Assembly (NCBI GenBank): GCA_039916225.1 | Contig: JBDSLU010000550.1 | Coordinates: 1-7,929, forward strand | Length of the DNA stretch: 7,929 nucleotides | Direction: 5' to 3' | DNA from: JBDSLU01 sp039916225 | GTDB lineage: Bacteria; Acidobacteriota; Vicinamibacteria; Vicinamibacterales; Vicinamibacteraceae | Shown: positions 7,327 through 7,929 of the stretch, piece by piece | Layout: every line of letters begins with the position of its first letter | Numbering within the stretch: the first letter of the stretch is position 1 | Position numbers and translations under genes: made by a program | Notes under the pieces: generated by a model | Told to the model about the DNA's origin: nothing | Database searches by the model: none | The model's input: only the letters and a program-made list of their open reading frames with translations

Positions 7327-7665
7327 TCAGCCCTTCTTGGCCGCCATCTTCGCCGCCGCCACCTGGACGCGGTCGGCGAGCTTGGTGGTGCCGTTCATCG
7401 TGTAGCGGATCTTGACCGCCTTGCCGGCGTCGCCGGCAAGATCCGACAGCTGGATGGTGGTGGCGCCCTGCGTCAGCGTAGCGTCGGGGGCCAGCGCGAA
7501 GGTCATCGCGTGCGTGCCCTGCTTGACGACGACCGACCGGGCCGCGGTGTCGACGCTGCCGATCTGTCCGGTGGCCCAGGATTCCTTCTTGGCCGGCGCG
7601 GCGAAGGCAGTGGTGGCGGCGAGGGCGAGAATGCTGGCGGTGGTGGCGAGCGGGAAGATGCGCAT
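7327..7665 (-). CDS. Small exported protein, 112 residues, unknown function
   Basis: The start is well supported: ATG at 7665-7663 follows an AAGGAG Shine-Dalgarno (7677-7672) with a 6-base spacer, and the first residues form a clean signal peptide (MRIFPLATTASILALAATTAFA) with probable cleavage after A22, before APAKK. The frame is open upstream to 7881, but that extension is Arg/Pro-rich, lacks a signal and looks non-coding. The mature part of about 90 residues has alternating beta-strand-like segments (TGQIGSVDTAARSVVVKQG, then AMTFALAPDATLTQG, IQLSDL, AVKIRYTMNG, ADRVQV) and a Lys/Ala-rich tail. This reads like the small beta-barrel, DUF5666-like exported proteins common in environmental bacteria: a turn-V-D-x-x-x-R-x-V-V-V opening and a K-V-x-I-x-Y strand. 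That assignment is by resemblance only. It has no cysteine, haem or lipobox motif. The gene is convergent with the signalling cluster. Confidence 0.85.
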   Translation of the reverse strand: MRIFPLATTASILALAATTAFAAPAKKESWATGQIGSVDTAARSVVVKQGTHAMTFALAPDATLTQGATTIQLSDLAGDAGKAVKIRYTMNGTTKLADRVQVAAAKMAAKKG

Positions 7666-7671
7666 GATGGT

Positions 7672-7677
7672 CTCCTT
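7672..7677 (-). promoter_or_regulatory. Strong Shine-Dalgarno of the small exported protein gene
   Basis: AAGGAG on the minus strand, six bases before the ATG. It is the only textbook ribosome-binding site at any gene in the window, and it fixes the start at 7665 rather than the far upstream in-frame ATG at 7881. Confidence 0.85.
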
Positions 7678-7686
7678 GTGAGCAAC

Positions 7687-7720
7687 CGGCCGCCGGGGCG
7701 ATGGCCCCGCACTGCGGCCG
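7687..7720 (-). promoter_or_regulatory. Bulged hairpin in the leader of the small exported protein gene
   Basis: Read on the minus strand, CGGCCGC (7720-7714) pairs with GCGGCCG (7693-7687), and CGGGGC (7709-7704) pairs with GCCCCG (7699-7694) around a CATC loop, with AGTG bulged on the 5' side. That gives 7 + 6 base pairs, all G-C. Eight unpaired bases separate it from the Shine-Dalgarno. It could stabilise the mRNA 5' end or affect translation; no known riboswitch class is recognised. Confidence 0.5.
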
Positions 7721-7723
7721 CGT

Positions 7724-7729
7724 TCTATA
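7724..7729 (-). promoter_or_regulatory. Possible -10 element for the small exported protein gene
   Basis: TATAGA on the minus strand is the only A/T-rich hexamer in the roughly 100 bp upstream of the gene. It would place a transcript start near 7717, inside the outer stem of the leader hairpin. No TTGACA-like -35 is found at 16-18 bp spacing, so support is weak. Confidence 0.22.
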
Positions 7730-7741
7730 GAGACCATACGG

Positions 7742-7761
7742 GCCGGCCGCTGACGGCCGGC
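7742..7761. repeat. GC hairpin with 8-bp stem
   Basis: GCCGGCCG (7742-7749) and CGGCCGGC (7754-7761) are perfect inverted arms with a CTGA loop. It lies just upstream of the candidate -10 of the minus-strand gene. There is no T-tract on either side. Confidence 0.5.
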
Positions 7762-7835
7762 TGTCCCCCGCATGACATCGTTGACAGGTTCGCCGCGCGT
7801 GAACGCGACCGCCAGCTCATGCCGCCCCGCGTGAG

Positions 7836-7860
7836 GCGCCGCGGCGCGCCCAGCGCCGCG
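7836..7860. repeat. Overlapping GC inverted repeats
   Basis: Bases 7836-7847 are a perfect 12-bp palindrome (GCGCCGCGGCGC). Its right part, 7840-7847 (CGCGGCGC), can instead pair with 7853-7860 (GCGCCGCG) across a 5-base loop, so two mutually exclusive hairpins are possible. No gene is supported here. Confidence 0.55.
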
Positions 7861-7892
7861 AAGAGCTGCCGAACGCGCCAACGGGCGGCCCG

Positions 7893-7916
7893 CGGCCGCG
7901 CGTGAGAGCGCGGCCG
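7893..7916. repeat. GC hairpin with 9-bp stem at the right edge
   Basis: CGGCCGCGC (7893-7901) and GCGCGGCCG (7908-7916) form a perfect 9-bp inverted repeat with a GTGAGA loop, followed by the A/T-rich GAACAATATTAGT that ends the window. It may be a terminator or part of a promoter region for a gene beyond the edge; which one cannot be decided here. Confidence 0.45.
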
Positions 7917-7929
7917 GAACAATATTAGT

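Noticed and set aside
7781..7786. Perfect TTGACA on the + strand as a -35 element
   Set aside because: No -10-like hexamer at 16-18 bp downstream (all G/C-rich) and no + strand gene follows within the window.
7666..7881. In-frame N-terminal extension of the small exported protein to an ATG at 7881
   Set aside because: It would bury the signal peptide and ignore the AAGGAG site six bases before the ATG at 7665.
7725..7922. A 65-codon minus-strand frame upstream of the small exported protein
   Set aside because: Arg/Ser-rich translation without signal, domain or ribosome-binding site, and it spans several inverted repeats; looks like chance.

Overview
The window is about 70% GC, densely coded and almost entirely on the + strand. 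It holds six genes that I support and no sign of mobile elements, CRISPR, tRNA or rRNA. The gene families and the mostly weak or absent Shine-Dalgarno signals suggest a high-GC environmental bacterium. An Acidobacteriota (Vicinamibacteria-like) or proteobacterial soil lineage is plausible, but this is inference from composition and gene style only.

Left part (1-1116): the C-terminal end of a gene cut by the window edge is joined by a 4-bp GTGA overlap to a family 2 glycosyltransferase of the ALG5 / polyprenyl-phosphate sugar synthase type. The pair looks translationally coupled and probably serves sugar transfer through a lipid-linked carrier. The first 45 bp of the glycosyltransferase gene are three 15-bp tandem units that duplicate the start codon.

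Middle-left (1183-2991): a secreted PQQ-dependent dehydrogenase related to the catalytic domain of membrane-bound glucose dehydrogenase (Gcd), but without the N-terminal membrane domain. A 255-bp gap (2992-3246) of less biased composition follows.

Middle and right (3247-7277): a signalling cluster of three genes. A soluble hybrid kinase (REC-PAS-HisKA-HATPase-REC) is followed after 19 bp by an OmpR/PhoB-type DNA-binding response regulator. The regulator gene overlaps by 20 bp a classical two-TM HAMP sensor kinase. The regulator and HAMP kinase are a standard pair; the hybrid kinase upstream is an additional possible input or phosphorelay partner.

Right end (7278-7929): a 9-bp-stem hairpin lies between the convergent sensor kinase gene and a small minus-strand gene for a 112-residue exported protein. 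That small gene has the only textbook Shine-Dalgarno in the window and a strong bulged hairpin just upstream of it. The last 264 bp hold no supported gene but are unusually rich in GC inverted repeats. I see no clear evidence for a wholly new system. The best leads are the two-kinase/one-regulator arrangement, the duplicated start region of the glycosyltransferase, and the structured leader of the small exported protein.
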